Shown here piece by piece: positions 1 through 14,900 of a DNA stretch of 64,000 nucleotides; the first letter of the stretch is position 1, and each line of letters opens with the position of its first letter. A program made the position numbers and the translations under genes. This stretch comes from Eutypa lata (taxonomy: Eukaryota > Ascomycota > Sordariomycetes > Xylariales > Diatrypaceae): contig JAKULF010000011.1 in assembly GCA_022661535.1 (NCBI GenBank), positions 1 through 64,000 on the forward strand, in the 5' to 3' direction. Below the pieces are notes generated by a model. The model was given only the letters and a program-made list of their open reading frames with translations. It was not told where the DNA came from and did not search any database.

Positions 1-1199
1 GCTACGTATTGCTTACATAAGATCATTTTCATTATAGAAAACAGCACCTGTAAATTGATTTTTTAACGAAGATAATTTTATATTTATTATTTAAGTTATA
101 AATATTAAATATTTTTAAAAATTAATTTTTAAAAAATATTTGCTTAAAGTTAAAAATTATTATAAGATTTACGATTATTTCGTCGAAATTAAATTTAACG
201 TCGAAATTTCGAAAATTAAATTTTATATTTTACTTTATAATATTTTTTAAATTATTTATAAATAAAAAATTAAAGTTTAATTTAAAATTATAAATTTTTA
301 ATAATTAATTTAATTATTAAATATTATTTTATTTAAGACGATTCGTATTTATAATAATAATTAAAAAAGTTTAAAAAAACTTTTTATATAAATATCGTAT
401 TTAATTAATTTTTATAATTTTATTTAATTAATAAACGAAATTTAAATTTTATTAAAGTTTTAAAACCGATATTTTTAACTTTAATTTAACTTTAACTTTT
501 TTTTTAAAAAATTTATTATCGTCGTTTTTTTTTTTATAATATTAACCGTTAATTTAAATTTAAAAAAAAAACGTTTTAAAAATGTAACGATAAAACGTTT
601 AAAGAATTTAAAAAGAAAAAGTTTAATAAGCTTTTTTAATAAATTTTGATATTTATAACGAGATTTTATAAAGTTTAATTTTAAAAAGATTATTTTAATT
701 TATTTTTATTTTAACTTTTTAAATCGATTTTATTTTATTCGTTATAACGAAAACTTTACGTTTATATTTTAAAATTATCGTTAAAAATTTTTAATAATAT
801 AATTTATATCGTAGTTAATTTTTTTTTTAAGCTTTTTCGATTATTATTATTTAATTTAAAACTTTTTTTATTATTTTTAATAAAGTTTTAAATTTATATT
901 TAAATATTTCTTTTAATTTTATTTTAAAAAAATTAAATATTATCGGCGATTTTATATTAAAAGTTTTTAAAAAGAAATTTAAAATTATTATAATTTTTTT
1001 GGTTTTTAATTTATTTAAGGTTTTTATAATATTTCTTTTTTTAAAAATTATTAAAAAAGATTTTTTTTTAATTAAGTTCGTTAAAAAATATTTTTAATAA
1101 AAAATAAGTTATTATTTAAAATTTTTAATCGTTTAAGTTTATTAATTTAAATATAATTATAAGTATTATTATAATTATTTTTAATATTAATATTAAACT
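1..1199. repeat. Strongly RIP-mutated AT-rich DNA, family not recognised
   Basis: The stretch is almost only A and T; the few C are mostly in acg or tcg. No reading frame, tRNA or matching copy elsewhere in the window was recognised. The dinucleotide pattern is that of the repeats to the right, so it is inferred to be RIP-destroyed transposon DNA. No gene is supported. Confidence 0.5.
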
Positions 1200-4100
1200 T
1201 ATAATCTGAATCAGATTTTGGCTTTTTGATAAACTTTTTACTAGAAAAGAAAAGTTAAAAAGATTCTATTATTATTAAAAAAGAACGAAAAGTCGATCTG
1301 CTTTTTAACCTTTAAATTTACTTTAAAAAGCTTTTGAAAAGCTTTTGAGATTAAATTCTGAAAAATTTATAAAAAAATTACCGGCCGAAAAAAAACCGCG
1401 GAAAATACCGATCTGAACTTTTAATTTTTAAAACGAAGCGTGAAAGGCTTTTTCTTTATTAATTTTAATGTTAAATCTTTTACAATTTATAAGTTTAAAA
1501 TTGTATAATAAATCGCATTATTTAATATTTTAAAAACGTTAAAAGTGAGACTAAGTTTTTATTGAAAGTAGAGATAACGTTTGAATGATGAATGAAAAAA
1601 TATTTATTTAAAATTAAACAGCGATGAATGGTAAAATTAGTTAAAAGCTTTAATTTGAAAAAATTAAAATATTTTACTACTAAACTTTTTAACTGGAAAA
1701 TTGAACGAACTTTTTAATAAAATCGTGAATTAAAAATAGATTTATTATTTTAAAATATATTTATTTATTATAATGCTTTAATTGGAATATTTATTAAACT
1801 TTTTCAGATAAAAAAAAGTTTTTTTGAAAAGCTCTTTTTCAGTTTTTTATAAATTTTTTATACCATTTTTTTTTAAAAAAATTATTTAACTTTTTTTTAT
1901 AATGTATTTTTTCAGTTTTTATCGTATAATTTAAGTAAGAAATTGATTTTAAACTTTTTTTTCGCTTGATTTAACACAACCTAAAAACAATAAATCCTTA
2001 AGCTGATGAAAAAGCCTGCAAAAACAGTTTGTAAAAAACCTAAATATAAAAGCTTGAAAAATTGTAACTGATAAAAGGTTTATAAGTTGAACGTTTTTTT
2101 ATTTTAAAAAAAGTAATTAATATAAGTTAACATTTTTTATAAGGTTTTATAAAAGCTTTGCTTTTTTTCTTTGTATATTAAAGAGAATCGAAGGTTAATG
2201 ATGAACTTTAATATATTAAACTTTTTCGTCGCTTTTTATATGTGCTTATAAAGTATAGTAAGAGAAGCTTTAATTATAATTTTAATCTGAGGATGAAAAA
2301 AAAAATAACGAAAGAAATACGTTAAATTAAACGATTAAAAATAAATTTATATATAAAGAAATTTAAGTGTGTAATGATTTTTAAATAAAATTTTAATTTA
2401 TTTATAAAATTAATTAAAAAGATTATCGCAATATTTAACGAAAAAAGTAGAATAAAAAGATTTTAAGAACATTTTTACATTAAAAAATAAAAAAGTTTTT
2501 TTTACGAAAAAAGATTTATATATAAAAAATTAAAATAATTTATTAAAATTATTAAATACATTTTAAAGTGCTTTTTAATTAAACTTTTAATTATATAATA
2601 GATAGAATTTATCTCTTTAATATCGAAATCTGAAATTTGCGGACATTACTTTACTATTTTAATGCTGAAGGTTTTCGTAAGAATCGTCTAAGAGCAAGTA
2701 GTATCGATAGTGAAATGATCGATAACGAGAAGTAAAAATAGTTTTTTAACATTATATGTTAAATAGATGATGATTTAGATATGCTTAAACGCGTAAACGC
2801 TTAAAGAACGATTAAGAAAAGCAAGTTAAAAAAGATAGTAACGAAAAAAGATAAATAAATTAAAAGAAAAAATACGTAATTTGAATTGAAACTTAGTTAA
2901 AAATTAATTTAAACAAAAGCTGTATATATGCGCAGCAATCGAAATTATAATATTATTGAAGACATTAAACGAGCGTAATTATAATGCTTTTATAAAAACG
3001 AGAGTAACGTTGAATAACGATAAATTAAACTTGTAAGTTATTTTAAAAATATATTAAAAATTCGAAAAAAACTTAAATAAAGATCGCTTTATTAATAAAA
3101 CGTTAAAATATTAACTTGAAAGTGAGAACGAAAACGTAAATTATTATATTAATTAAACGTATACGAAAAAATTATTATTAAAATAATACAATGAATTTTT
3201 TAAATTGCAGGTGCAACACTTAAAAAAATGAGATAGATAGTAAATATAATAATAAAATTATTAAACGATAATGTAACGATTTATAATATTATATATTTCG
3301 TTAAATAAGAATAATATATTTAATTTTTAAAAAGAAACGCAAATTAATATATTAGAAAAACTATTAATATAAATTTTAAAAGCTTTTAATAATTAAATAA
3401 AAAGAATAAATAATAATATATATTAATAAATTATTTACAAAACCATTATACGATATTAACGATAAAAACTTTATAAAATAATTATAAAAATAAAATAATA
3501 ATAATATATAACGCGTAAAAAAATAAATTTTAAAAAACCTTAAAGCGAAATATATAACGATAATATTATACGTTCGAAACGTAAAAATAACGATAAAATT
3601 ATATATTTAAAGCTTAATTTAAAAAGCTTAAATGTTTTAATATAATTTATATAAAACAAAATTACGATTAATTTAATACTTTAAATATTATAAATTTAAT
3701 TATATTATAATATATTATAAAATAAAAAATCGTTACGAAAATTATAATATAAAAGTATATATAATAAAAATTAAAAAATTAAAAAATTAATATTTATGTG
3801 GAATAGATGAAGAACATTTTTAGTCACTAGTTAAAACGCGTGAATTATAATAAAAAAATACGTAGCCGCAAAATTATCGTTATAAAATAATAATATAAAA
3901 AAAACGCATTTAAATAATTTATATAATTAAATTAAAATAATTTAAAATAAAACATTACGTAACGTTTTCGAAAAGCGTATAAATCGATATTAATATAAAA
4001 ATAATTTAAAAATTAAAACGAGATAGCAGAAGTAAAAAAAAGTTAAATTTGAAAGATTTATAAAAATGAAGAAACTGAAAAAAGAAAACGTTTATTAAGA

Positions 4101-4750
4101 TATAAAGATATGTAAAGAATAATGTTTAGATTTAAAAAAGTTGAAGAGAAACGTAGTTAAATGATATTTAATTATAAAGAAAAAGTTATATATTTAAAAC
4201 GTATTTTTGAAACGAATTGTGATTTAAATATTGCTGATAATAGTTAAAGAGAAATGAAGAATATATAAACCGATATAAAATATAACGATAAAAAATATAT
4301 CATTACTTTTGGAACAACATTAATTAACATACGAATACGATAGTTGAAAGTTGCACTTTAATATCGATAAAACATTATGCATTTATAACGCTAAAAACTA
4401 AAATAAAATAAAAAAATTCATATTATATTTACTTTAAAAAAACATTGTTATAATTTACGATTAAATATACATCTTTTCGATAGAAAATATAAAAAAGTAA
4501 AAAAAATTATATTAATCCGCGAGTATAATAACTTGAACATTGTAATTATATATTGCTCATAATGTTTTCGTGAAAAACTTTAATTTTTATGCAAATATTG
4601 ATGGTAAAAAAATCGAATATAGGTTAGACGGGGACATAACGATTTTTATTATAACGTTGGGAGAGAAAACAGATAAGGCTTTATGTTTACAATCGATTTA
4701 AAAATGGGCGACAATATATTAAATAAAAAAGAAATAACCGGGTATTATCG
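1200..4750. repeat. Moderately RIP-mutated block of unknown family
   Basis: This stretch keeps many more TG and CA dinucleotides and G+C than its neighbours (for example around 2,620-2,760, 2,900-3,020, 3,795-3,880 and 4,290-4,380). It is still AT-rich and broken by TAA/TGA/TAG in every frame I followed. Short open pieces (for example about 2,920-3,040, +) look like coding DNA with Gln and Trp codons turned into stops, but I could not match them to a named transposon protein. The part at 2,110-2,300 recurs at 48,690-48,870. It is probably a mobile element that was younger when RIP acted, or that escaped some rounds of it. Confidence 0.45.
2110..2300 (+). repeat. Repeat G, copy 1
   Basis: This segment starts around 'ttttataaaagctttg' and runs into a stretch ending in 'taattataattttaat'. 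It matches 48,690-48,870 closely, with the second copy showing further C-to-T and G-to-A changes. Its length and placement would fit the end of a long terminal repeat, but the ends cannot be fixed here. Confidence 0.5.
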
Positions 4751-7700
4751 ATTTAATTTAAATTATAAAAAATTTAAAAATAACTTTTAAAGAAAAAACG
4801 AATTAATACGGCTTAAATTACGTATTATAATTTATATATATAAAGTTAATAATAAATACGTAATAAAGAAAATAAATAAAAAGATAAAATTAAATATAAA
4901 TAAATAAACAAATCGTAATAATTAAAGTAAAAAATTCTTTTCGAAGCAAAAACGTATCGATAACGTTAAAAAATAAAAAAGTTTACGAATAAAATTATAT
5001 TAATATTAATAATAATAATAAATAAATTAATATTTAAAAAAACATTAAAGATCGAAAAAAGTTATAATTAATAATATAAAAAAATAAAGAAAATAACCGT
5101 TAAATATATACGATTATAATAAAGTTACGTAATAACGTTATTAAACTTAACGTAAAATTATTATAATTAAATAACGAAATAATAAAATAAAGAAATTTTT
5201 AAATATAAAAACGAAATTAACGATGCGTATTAATTAAAGTATTTAATAATATAAAAGATTTATAAAAGTTAAAAAAATAAATAAAGTTATATAATAATTT
5301 ATTATAAATAAATATAAAAATGTCGAATTTAATTCGAAACGATAACGTAATATTTACGATATAAATATATAACGAAAAAGTAAAAATATTAACGAATAAG
5401 TTTTTTTTTTTAATTTATTAACGAATTTTATAAATATATTAAAATAATAATATTTAATAATAATAAAATAATAATTATAATATATAATTAATATAAAAAT
5501 AATATAAAAAAATATTAAAAATATAATATAAATAAATTTTTTATAAAAATTATCGAATTTAAACTTAATTTTAAACGATTTTTTTAAAGTATACGAATTA
5601 CTTTTATATAAAATATTAACGAAATTAATATTTATTAATTTTACGTTAAAATATTTTTTAAAACGTTTTTATATTATTATTATAACGATAATTTTTAAAA
5701 TAAATAAAATTAAAAAAAAACATATATTAAAAAATAATGCTTTATATTATTCTTAAACGTAATAAATAAAATTATAAAAATAATTATTATTAATCGCTTT
5801 ACGATTATAATAAAAAAATATAAATTTTTTTTTAAAAAATAAATAAATAAATAAAAACGTTTTACGAAATTAACGATATAATTATTTATAAATATAACGC
5901 GAATAATATAAATACGTAACGTTATTATTACGTTATTATAATTAAACTTTATCGAAATATTTAATAAAATAAATTATAAAAGATTATTATATACGCTTTA
6001 AAAAAACATTTTAATATAATTATTAATATAATTATAAAATTATTTCGAAAAAAAAAACGATACGATTACGTTTTGATAACGAAACGATAAAATTAATTTT
6101 TATTTAAGTTGAAATTTTTTAAAAATTATTTTTATTTTTTATATTATTTATTTTATATATTATTATTTTATACGTTAATTTTATAATGTATTTAATGTTT
6201 TTTATTATTAATTTTATAAATAATATAAATAATATTTTATTTTATAAAAACTTAAAAACGAATTATAAACGATTTAAAAAAATATAAATAATTTATAAAA
6301 AATAAATATATATATATAATATATAATTTAATTTAAAAAAAGCGTATTAATATATTTAATTCGTTATAAAATAACGTTAATGTAACGAGTTTAATTCGAT
6401 AATGTAATAATAAAGCCGTAAAAAAACTTTTATTTTTTTAAAAATATATATAAATAAACGATTAATTTAAAAGAAATACTTTAATAAATTTAAAATTAAA
6501 TTATAAATATAATAATTAACTTTAATTAAATTAATAACGTTAATATAAAAATATAACGTCGTTTATATATAATAAATATATATTATAATTATAAAATAAA
6601 TAATAACTTTTAAAATTACGGTATAATATAAGTCGAAAAAAATATTTAAAAATATAAAAAGAAAATTATAAAAAACGTAAAAGTTATATTTACGTTACGT
6701 ATACGAAATTTATAAAAAAAACGCTTTTAAAAACGTTTAAAACGAAAATTAACGTTTTATTAATAAATTTATATTTTTTAAAAAAAATAACAAAATTCGA
6801 AACTTATATTACTTTAATAAAAAAAACGTAATTATTGCGTAACGTATATAAAAAAGTAATTTAATAATTAGAATTTTTTTTATAAAGGTTAAATAATAAG
6901 CAAAAAGGCCGATCGAATTTAAAAATAACGAATACGTAACGAAAACGCGTTAACGTTAAATAATATAAAAAGTTATAAAAACAATTTAATCGAAAAAAAA
7001 ATAAAACAAATATATTAAATCGAAATTTATTAAATAAATAAAAAAGCGATAAAAAAATAATACGTAATTAAGTTAAAATAATATTAATATATTAAAGTAA
7101 CGATTAATACGTAATAAATATAAAAAAACCCATTTAAAAAAATATTAAAAATTACGAAAATATAAAAATATTTTTATTTTTTAATTATATATAAATAAAA
7201 TAAAATTAAATATATATTTATTTATACGATATATATTTAATATATTAATATCGTTATATAATTACGAATTAATAATAAAAATATTTATATATATAATTTT
7301 ATATTATTTTTTATATAACGAAAAAAAAAACTTATTACGTAAAACTTTTATTTTGATTTTATTATTTAATCGAAACCATTTTTTTAACGCATTAAAAAAA
7401 AAGAAAAATAATCGAAATAATAATAACGTAATATATAAAAATAAAACGTTTTCGAAAATTTAATAACTCGAAAAAAATAAAAAAAAGTACGAAAAGTTAA
7501 AAAAAAAGCGTCGCGATTTAAAAGCGAAACTTTAACGAAAAGTATACGTTTACGATGTAAACGATATCTTTATTCGTATTTATAACTTTATACTTATAAT
7601 ATAAATCGATTAAATTATTTAATAAAAAGTAAAATAAATATAAAAATTAACGTAATAATAACGTTATTATATAAATGCAGAAAAGTAATATATAAGTTTT

Positions 7701-9113
7701 ATTAATTTTAAGTTTTTTATATAAATTATATCGATAAATAAATTCGTAAAATTAAAGCTTTTAATTTAACTTAAACGTATTTATTAATAATAATAATTAA
7801 ATTATTAATTATTTTATTATAAAAATAAAAATAATAATGTATTATAATAAAAATAAAAATTTATTATTTTTAAAACGAAAAACTTTAATGTTTTATTAAT
7901 AAATTATATATATTATTAATATAAAATTAATAATTAAATGACGTTTTAAAAAATATTAAACGAAATAAATTATTTTCGTTTTTATAACGTAATGTAAAAT
8001 ATATATTAAATAAGTTTAATCGATATTAACACGTTAACTTGTAATTTTTTAAATATTAATATAAAGTAATTTACGTTTAAAAAAATTAATTAATATTTAT
8101 AATAAAATCGATTTTAATATTATTTTTCCGTTATTAAAAGATTATAAATAATTATCGTTTTAAATATAATGAAAAATAATATAAAAAGTTATATAAATAA
8201 AATCATTACGATTATAAATAAACGTAATATTAACGAAATAAATTTAAATTTTAACGAACGATATAAATTAATCGAAATTTAAAGGTTTATAACGAAAAAT
8301 TAATAAAAAACGTTAATTAAATATAATAAAAGTTTTATTAATTAATATTTAAATTTTAAAGTTTTTTAATAATAATAAAATTATAATTTAATTATAACGA
8401 TATTATTTATTATATATAATTTTTAAAATATCGAAAATTATTTAATTTTTTTAAACGTTTTACGAAAAATAAAAAGAATTTAATAAAAAAATTAAATAAT
8501 AATTATATTTCGTTATTTTAACCTTTAAAGTTAAAAATAATAATTTCGTTTTTAATAAAATAAATATTAATTATAAAATTCGTAATTAATTAAATTAAAA
8601 TACGTAAAATAATAAAAATTTAATTATTAATTTATAATATAAAAATTATTAAAAAAATAAAACAAATATAAATATATTATTAATAAAGCTTATTTAAAAA
8701 ATATTTTCGAAATTTATTTAATTATTAAAAATAATTTAAGTTTAATAATAATTTTATTTAATTTATTTATTAAAAACGTAAATTTAATAAAGATTATTAT
8801 AAAAAAAATATTAAATCGATAAAGATTTAACGATTAAAAGGCGAAAAAACGTAATAAATATTATTATAATTAACGAAAAACGATAAACGAACGGCGAAAT
8901 AATAACGAATAAAAACGATATTATAAAAAAAAGAAAATAATATTATAAATTTAAAAAAAAATTATTTATAAAAATTATAATTTAAAAGTAAATATAAAAT
9001 AAACGGTTATTATTTAAAATATTTAATAACGTTTAAAAATATCGTAATAATAATAATTAAAAGTTATATTTAAAATAATTATAATAATAATTTAAAATAA
9101 TTTTTTGTTAATT
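4751..9113. repeat. Strongly RIP-mutated AT-rich DNA, family not recognised
   Basis: This is extremely AT-rich DNA. In two 60-base samples (6,061-6,120 and 6,661-6,720) all eight C are followed by G. No second copy in the window was found by eye and no protein domain could be read in either direction. It is inferred to be degenerate transposon sequence. No gene is supported. Confidence 0.5.
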
Positions 9114-10600
9114 ATTACGTTTAAAAAAAACAATACGGCTTTTTGTTTATAAATAAATTATAAAAATCGTTTTTTCTTTTTTTTTAAGTAAAATTTTTTT
9201 TTATAAAGTAATAATTACTCGTAAGCTTATAAGCGTGCCGCAAGCTTTATTTATTTCGCATTTACGAAGTAAGTTATAAAACCGTAAAATAAAACAAAAC
9301 CGTAAAAGAACTTTTTATTATAAAAAATCGAAGATTTTCAACTTTAAAAATCTATAACTTTATAAATCAAAATCGGAAAAATATAAAAGAAGTTATATTA
9401 ATAATGTATTTAAGTAAAGTATTTTTTATGATTTTTATAAGTAAAATAAAATTAAAGTAATAAAGTTATTTATTAAAATCGTATTTTTTTCATAGAAAAA
9501 TTTATCGTAAAAAAATATTTACACGATTAAATCATATTTTTAATAAATGTAAATTATTTAAAACTTTAATAACTTAATTTAAAAAAATCTTTTTATAATA
9601 TAACATTTTTTTTTAAATATTATAGATTTTTTATACGGGTTTTTAAAGTTATATTTTTATTTTTACGATTTCTTTTAACTTTATAAATTATAATTGTATT
9701 TTGAAAAATCTTTAATTTATATATAAAATATATACACTTTAAAAGTTATTTTAAGATTTTGCTTTATTTTAAGGTTTTATAGCTTATTTCGCGAATAAAA
9801 AGTAAATAAAGCTTAAGGCACGCTTATAAGCTTATAAGTAATGTAATTAACTTAACTTTTAAAAACCTTTTTGTTTTTTAAAATTCGAATTTATAATTAT
9901 TATATATAAAGTAATTAAATTATTAAAATTAACCAAAAGTTATTTTATAATTAAGTTTTATATTACGATTAAAATTTATTTTTAAATTATAACGTTTTAT
10001 TTTTATTTATAAATATATAAATTTATAAGTTATAAATTTTATTATTATTTAAATTATTTAATTAAAAGTTAAATAATTAATAATTAAGTTAAATAATTAA
10101 TTAATATAATATTATTTAAGTTATTAATAACTAAGTTATTTAAGTTTATAAGTTGTAAATTTAAAGATTTATAAGTTACTTTATAAATTAATTTTTAAGT
10201 TTTTAAATTATAAGATTATAAATTTATAAGTTATAAGGTTATAAGTATATAAGTAACTTATAAAGCCGAAAAATAATTTATAAATTCGAAAGATAATTAA
10301 TAAATTATAAATTTAAAAGAATTAAATATATAAATCGAAAAAACGAATATATTTAATTAATTACGATTATAAATTATATATATATATTTCGAAATAAATG
10401 CATTTAATTAAAATTAAATAAAAAAAGTTAAATAAATTTTCGTTTTAATATTAATTAATTCGAAGTCGTAATTATAATAAATATATATTTTTAATGTATT
10501 TAATAGCTATTTAATTACGTAATTAATTACATAATTAATAACGTAATTAATAACGTAATTTCGTAATTTAAACTTAATATAAAATAACTTTCGATTAAAA
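9114..10600 (+). repeat. Repeat A, copy 1 (interrupted)
   Basis: The left part (from 'aatacggctttttgt') and the right part match copy 2 (26,556-27,430) and copy 3 (56,791-57,450) in the same order. Shared landmarks are 'ataaataaattacgaaaat', a run of 'tttataagttataa'-like words, the block 'attatttaattaaaagtt', and near the end a short tandem array of 'acgtaattaata' words (about 10,515-10,560). A 629-bp element absent from the other copies is inserted at about 9,214-9,842. Size without the insert is roughly 0.85 kb. It may be a solo LTR or a non-autonomous element; no coding capacity is visible. Confidence 0.7.
9214..9842. mobile_element. 629-bp TIR (MITE-like) element inside repeat A copy 1
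   Basis: The two ends are inverted copies of each other. Reading inward, both begin ATTACTYRTAAGCTTATAAG, continue CGTGCC, and stay similar for about 70 bases (AAGCTTTATTTA, then a TAAGYTATAAAAC block). The corresponding sites in repeat A copies 2 and 3 are uninterrupted, which proves an insertion. The element keeps more CA/TG than its host repeat. It has no reading frame, so it would have been non-autonomous. A target duplication could not be fixed: TA or TAA would fit, but the host sequence is too degraded. Superfamily is unknown. Confidence 0.75.
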
Positions 10601-11059
10601 TTATAATTATTAAATAATATATAAATTACGTTATATTTCGATTTAAATTATATTATATAAAGTTATTAAAAATTAATAATTTAAAACAAAATTAATATAA
10701 AAAGATATATTTAATATAAAAAATATAATTATTTAAAATACGTAATTTATAATTACATAACGATTTATTAACGTTAAAGTATATAAAACCCTTTTTTTAA
10801 TTAATTAAAATCGTTAATTAAAAATAATTTATTATATTTATTTTTCGAAATTATTTTATTAATAATTAATAATTACGTTATAAGTTTATAATTATATATA
10901 TATTTATAATATAAATTAAATTATTTTTAAAATGTTCGTAATAATAATAATTTATAAATATAAAGATATAAATTATTATTAAAATTAATATAAAATATAT
11001 ATATAATTTTATATATATAAATAATTTATTAAATAATTTATATAATATTTTTTATTTAT
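10601..11059. other. AT-rich spacer, nothing recognised
   Basis: RIP-mutated DNA between repeat A copy 1 and the part of family F that can be aligned. No gene, RNA or site is seen. Confidence 0.4.
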
Positions 11060-11990
11060 TTATAACTTTTTTAATAAAATGAAATAATCTTTTTTAATTA
11101 TTAATTTTATATTTATATTTATTTTTCGTTTATTTAACGATTAATTTTAAGCTTTAATATTTAAATCGTTAGTTATTTTTAATTATTTAGTATATATTAT
11201 AACTATTAATATTAACGCGAAATAAAAAACTTATATAATTATTAAATATTTTTATAAATTAAATTTATTATATATAAATAATATAATTTTTTATAATTCT
11301 TTTTTTAGAAAATTATTAAATTAAAATTAATATATTTTAATTTATTTCGATATTGAAAATTAAATAAATAAATAATAAATATAAAAGTTATTTTAAAAAA
11401 GTAAAACTTTAATTAATAAAATAAATACGTTTAAAAATATTAAAAAACATATTTATATATATAGTTTAAAAAAATTAATAAAATATTATAAAAACATCTT
11501 TTAAAATAATTTTTAATGTTTAATTTTTAATTTAATATAATAATAAATATAACGAAAAATCGTAATAAAAACTTTAAATATAAATAAAATGTATTTTATA
11601 TATTATAAAAACTTTTATTTATATATATCGTTTTTAATATAATATAAATTTACGATAATTTAAATAAAAGCATTAAATAATAATTATAAAAACCTTTTTA
11701 ATAATTATATTAAATTAAAATTAAATACCTTATTAATTCATATAATAAATGTATAATTTCTAATTATTAAAGATTATATTATATTTAATGTAATATTTTT
11801 TTATAAAAGAATAATATCGTTATATTTTTTTATAAAATTAATATTAAAATTAATAAAAGTATTTATAAATTTTAAATAAAAAACAAAAACGAATTTATTA
11901 TTTTTAATATATAATAAAAATATAAAAGTATTACGAATAATTTAAAATATAATTTATAAATTAAAAATAAATTAAAATTTTAAAAAATAA
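11060..11990 (+). repeat. Family F, copy 1 (uninterrupted)
   Basis: In reverse complement this segment aligns with 31,105-31,860 and, past the point where repeat B copy 3 is inserted, with about 29,560-29,780. A third piece matches at 52,960-53,240 in the same orientation as this copy. Because it reads straight through the junction, it provides the empty site for the repeat B insertion. The family probably extends further right, but I could not align it by eye. No coding domain was identified with confidence. Confidence 0.6.
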
Positions 11991-14900
11991 ATCTTTTATT
12001 TAATATATAAATAAAAAGAGTTATAATTATCAGAAAAGTACGATTTTACGCTTATAAATAAGCTTTAAAAACTTTATTTCGTAAATTAATAATATATATT
12101 AATTTAAAGATTATATTATATATATATAAATAACAATATTTATAATAAAATATAAACTTAATTTTAACTTTTAAATTAATTATAACGAATTAATTTAAAT
12201 TTAAAATCGAAAATTTAATTCGTATAAAATGTTTAAAAGTAAAAAAGAAAATCTTTTAATAATAATAATAACATTATATTTTATTTTCGTTAAAACCGAC
12301 GTTTCGTTAAATAATGTTAAACTTATTACTTTCGGTTTTTTAATTAATTATTATCGAATTTTCGTATCGATAAAATGCTTATTAACAAAAAAACGACTTA
12401 TAATAAACGTTTTAATATTTATTCGATAATTATTTTAATAAAATATATCTTAATTTATCGTTATTATTATTCGAAAAGTTTAAATACGTTTTAACTTAAA
12501 TTTAACCTTTTCGTAACGTAAAATACATTTTCGAAAAAGTTAATAAATTTATTTATAAAAATCATAATAAAGATTACGATATTTATAAGTTTATAAATTA
12601 TTTTATTTTAAATTCGATAATTATTTATTAATTATAATTTTCATAAATAAATTTTAATAAAAATAGTTTTTAAAATTATTTACTTTTAAAAATTAATTGT
12701 TTAATTTTTAATTTATTTTAAAATTATTTTAAATATTAATAATAAATAATAAGTTTATATAAAATAATATTTTTAATTATTATATTAAATCTACGTTTAT
12801 TTAATAATATTTACGTTTTATATTTTATCGAATAATTTTAATTTATCGTTTTAAATTTAAATTAAACGAAAACATCGACGTAAATATTATAAATAATTTA
12901 TAAATTAATAATATTTTATAAAGTTATTATTAATTATTAATTAAAATAAATTATTCGTATTAAATATTAATGCATAATAAATAAAAAACGAAATTATTTT
13001 AATTTTTATATTTTTATATTTTTAATAAATATTATAAATTTTTTTAAATTCTTTTTTAATTATTAAAAAGTTTAATACGTTTTAATTTATTATCGAAAAC
13101 TTTTTTTTTAAATAATAAACGATTATTTGCTTTTTTTAAAAAAATAAAAGTTATACGATTTAAATTATTAAAGTCGTTATTTTATTAAAAAAAATCTTTT
13201 TTAATTAAAAAGTTATAATAAATAATAACGAAAATAATAATACTTTTAATAACTTTAATAATAAAAATAATAAAAATAACGATTATTATATTAACGAATT
13301 CGATTTAATTATAAAGTAATTTAACGAAAAATTAATTTTTATTATTAAAAGTATTTTAAATATAATTTAAGTTTTCGTTAAAAATTTATTAACTTTTTTA
13401 ATTTTATAATATAATTAATTAATAAAACGTAAATATTTTTTAATTTTAAATAATTTAATTTAATTTTTAACATTATATTTAAAGCTTAATTTTTTATTAT
13501 TATAATTGAATTCTTTTACGTATATTTCGAATATATATTAATAGCGTTTTTCGGTTTTAAATAAAACTCTTTATATTTATTTATTTTATTATATTATTAT
13601 TATATATTTTATTATTATATAAAAATATAACTTTTAAAACGTATTTATAAAATAATAAACCTTTATTAAATTTAAATTTTATATTTTATTATTCATTAAA
13701 TAATTCGTTTAAAAGTGAAATTTTATTTTTAAAATTTAAAAATTTAAATAATTTATTAAATTCGTTATTAATTAATTATAAATAACTTTTCGTAATAAGT
13801 CTTTAAATACTTTTATTATTATTTTTATTTAATAATTACTTAAACGAAAAAGTTATTATATATATAAATTAAATTTATATAATTTAAACTCGTAAAATCT
13901 TTTTTTATTTTAATTAATTATTATTTTTTATAATTTATAATTTATAATTTATAATTATATAAATTAATTTAAAACTTTTCGATAAATTCGATTATAATTA
14001 AATAAAACATTAAACATTAAACTTTTTAATATAAATATATAAAAACATAATATAAAAAGGCTTAAAATTAAATTTAAATATCGAAATATTTTATATTAAT
14101 TTTTTAACGTATTATTTTATAATTTATATATAATAATAATATATAATATAATTAAAAAACTATTTTTAATAATACGTATTATTTTTTAAGATGAATTTTT
14201 AATATATTTATAAAATAAATATTATTTAATTTTCGTAATAATTTTAAAAATGTTTAAAAAACGACTTTATATAATTATCGAAATTTATTATTATTACTTT
14301 TAAAAAATTCTTTAATAAAATTATCGCCGTTAATTTAAAAAATATTATAAATATTATTTTAAATATTATTAATTAAATCTTTAAAATTTTATAAATTACG
14401 TATTAATATAATTTTATAATTAATATAAATCGAAAAAAGTTTTATATAACTTTTTAACTTTTTAAAACTTTATTAATTAAGTTTTAATATTTTTATATTA
14501 AGTTTTTATTTATAAAATAAAACTTTTTAAATTTAATATATATTTATAATTATATCGTTTAACTTAAGTTTTAATAATATAAATATTAATAATATTAAAA
14601 AAATTATTAATTTTTATAATAAAAAGTTTTATAATATAACGTAAAATAAATAACATTTATAAAAATATAAATATTTTAACTTAACGTAATTTTAATAAAA
14701 CTTAACGAAACTTAATTTAATGGCTGTTTTATTATCGTTAAATAATTATTAAAAAAATGATATATATTATAATTAATAATTTTTATTATATTTAATTTAT
14801 TTTTTAAAAAATTAAAAGGTTTATTTATTACCGAAAAAATTTAAAAAAGTTTATAATTAAAATAATATTTAAATTATTAAATACTTTATTTTAATATTAC

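Noticed and set aside
12229..12429. 66-codon open frame in the AT-rich block
   Set aside because: Low-complexity Ile/Asn/Lys/Leu/Phe translation with no domain, in DNA where neighbouring frames are full of RIP stops; a chance gap.
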